Of a stretch of DNA of 64,000 nucleotides, positions 63,248 through 64,000 are shown in pieces. A model generated the notes under the pieces. The model was not told the origin of the DNA. It saw only the letters and a list, made by a program, of their open reading frames with translations, and did no database searches. Position 1 is the first letter of the stretch; the number at the start of each line of letters is the position of its first letter. Origin of the DNA: an uncultured Cohaesibacter sp. GTDB taxonomy: Bacteria; Pseudomonadota; Alphaproteobacteria; Rhizobiales; Cohaesibacteraceae. The position numbers were made by a program, and so were the translations under genes. The DNA lies in NCBI RefSeq assembly GCF_963664735.1, contig NZ_OY761553.1, positions 1,875,303-1,939,302 of the forward strand, given 5' to 3'.

Positions 63248-64000
63248 TCAGAGACCCAGAATGCTTTCAGGGGATACAAAGTCATAGCCAAGAGCCTTGG
63301 CGACAGCTTCATAAGTAACCTTGCCATCATGCACGTTGAGGCCGGTGCGCAGATATGGATCGGCCTTGCAAGCCTCTACCCAGCCCTTGTTGGCCAGAGC
63401 CAGAGCAAATGGAAGAGTTGCGTTGTTGAGCGCGAAGGTGGAAGTGCGCGCTACGCAGCCCGGCATGTTGGCAACGCAATAGTGAACCACACCATCAACC
63501 ACATAGGTTGGATCGGAGTGTGTGGTTGCCTTGGACGTTTCAAAGCAGCCGCCCTGATCGATGGCAACGTCCACGACAGCAGAGCCCGGACGCATGGTCT
63601 TGATCATATCAGCGGTTACCAGCTTGGGTGTTTCCGCACCGGGGATCAGCACCGTGCCGATGACCAGATCAGCCTTGGCAACCAAGCGAGCGATATTGCC
63701 CTTGTTGGAGTAGACGGTTTTGATGGCGGAGCCAAAACGGTCGACAGCGGCGCGCAATGCGTTGGTGTTGCGGTCGACCATGGTGACGTTTGCGCCCATG
63801 CCCAGAGCGACGCGTGCAGCGTTGGTGCCGGATACGCCAGCGCCAATGATGACGACTTCAGCAGGATCAACACCGGGTACGCCACCGAGCAGAATGCCCA
63901 TGCCGCCGCCAGTATTTTCCAGCGCCTGGGCACCGACCTGAGGAGCCAGACGACCAGCAACTTCAGACATCGGGAACAGAAGCGGCAGAGCGCCGGTCGG
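63248..64000 (-). CDS. ald: Alanine dehydrogenase (3' part, cut by window edge)
   Basis: At least 251 codons are visible; the N-terminal third is outside the window. The visible part starts in [21 protein letters not shown] and contains the NAD loop [33 protein letters not shown] and [14 protein letters not shown], all typical of alanine dehydrogenase. The enzyme interconverts L-alanine and pyruvate with NAD. It lies opposite the START-like gene and shares its terminator. Confidence 0.94.
   Translation of the reverse strand, partial: PTGALPLLFPMSEVAGRLAPQVGAQALENTGGGMGILLGGVPGVDPAEVVIIGAGVSGTNAARVALGMGANVTMVDRNTNALRAAVDRFGSAIKTVYSNKGNIARLVAKADLVIGTVLIPGAETPKLVTADMIKTMRPGSAVVDVAIDQGGCFETSKATTHSDPTYVVDGVVHYCVANMPGCVARTSTFALNNATLPFALALANKGWVEACKADPYLRTGLNVHDGKVTYEAVAKALGYDFVSPESILGL

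Overview
The window reads as chromosomal DNA from an alphaproteobacterium of the order Hyphomicrobiales (Rhizobiales). The evidence is a separate F0 ATP-synthase operon with paired b and b' subunits (atpI-B-E-F'-F), a contiguous nadA-nadB-nadC operon, a two-domain Sua5 protein, many DUF805 and small membrane proteins, and an exact TTAA-N7-TTAA CtrA-type box. A marine Cohaesibacter-like genome would fit, but that is a guess from gene style. Most of the window is housekeeping DNA with clear Shine-Dalgarno sites and strong intrinsic terminators. One IS200-type element is the only obvious mobile DNA.

Layout. 0.5-8.6 kb: tRNA-Pro(CGG), a 29-aa microprotein, a Sec-exported 5'-nucleotidase, a CurA-like oxidoreductase with its TetR repressor and two matching operators, a YchJ-like protein, xseB, an unknown secreted protein and an HDAC-like deacetylase. 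8.9-11 kb: three consecutive DUF805 membrane proteins. 11-15 kb: nadABC with a perfect upstream palindrome. 15.7-20.3 kb: lipoprotein, pdxH, LysE exporter, a second TetR and an orphan protein. 20.4-21.0 kb: IS200-like tnpA. 21-24 kb: F0 operon. 24.8-33 kb: a pair of M16 peptidases, threonylcarbamoyl-AMP synthase, a Tat-exported 5'-nucleotidase and an M20 amidohydrolase. 33-38.3 kb: a GGDEF-EAL protein and a three-gene envelope operon. 38.5-46.3 kb: an AlkX/YcaQ glycosylase, a HAD phosphatase, two 2-hydroxyacid dehydrogenases, a nucleosidase, a DnaJ-class chaperone and an M42 peptidase. 46.8-52 kb: lrgAB convergent with poxB, then dxs. 52.6-64 kb: VOC protein, LysE exporter, SCO1, TlyA, UbiA, PurD, a FecR-like protein, an RlmD/TrmA-type RNA methyltransferase, two paralogous small membrane proteins, a START-like protein and the 3' part of alanine dehydrogenase, cut by the window edge.

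Several genes work together. NadA, NadB and NadC make nicotinate mononucleotide from aspartate. The Atp proteins build the membrane proton channel. LrgAB and PoxB probably both handle pyruvate. The most interesting unit is at 35.4-38.3 kb: a membrane-anchored BON/OmpA peptidoglycan-binding protein, a 35-aa membrane microprotein, and a membrane-anchored protein with two nearly identical helix-hairpin-helix modules. Its order resembles the mycobacterial arfABC operon, but the third gene carries an unusual domain.

Limits: all calls come from reading sequence, ORFs and motifs by eye. No homology search, folding or alignment software was run. Start codons were moved to internal codons where a ribosome-binding site or family length supported it.
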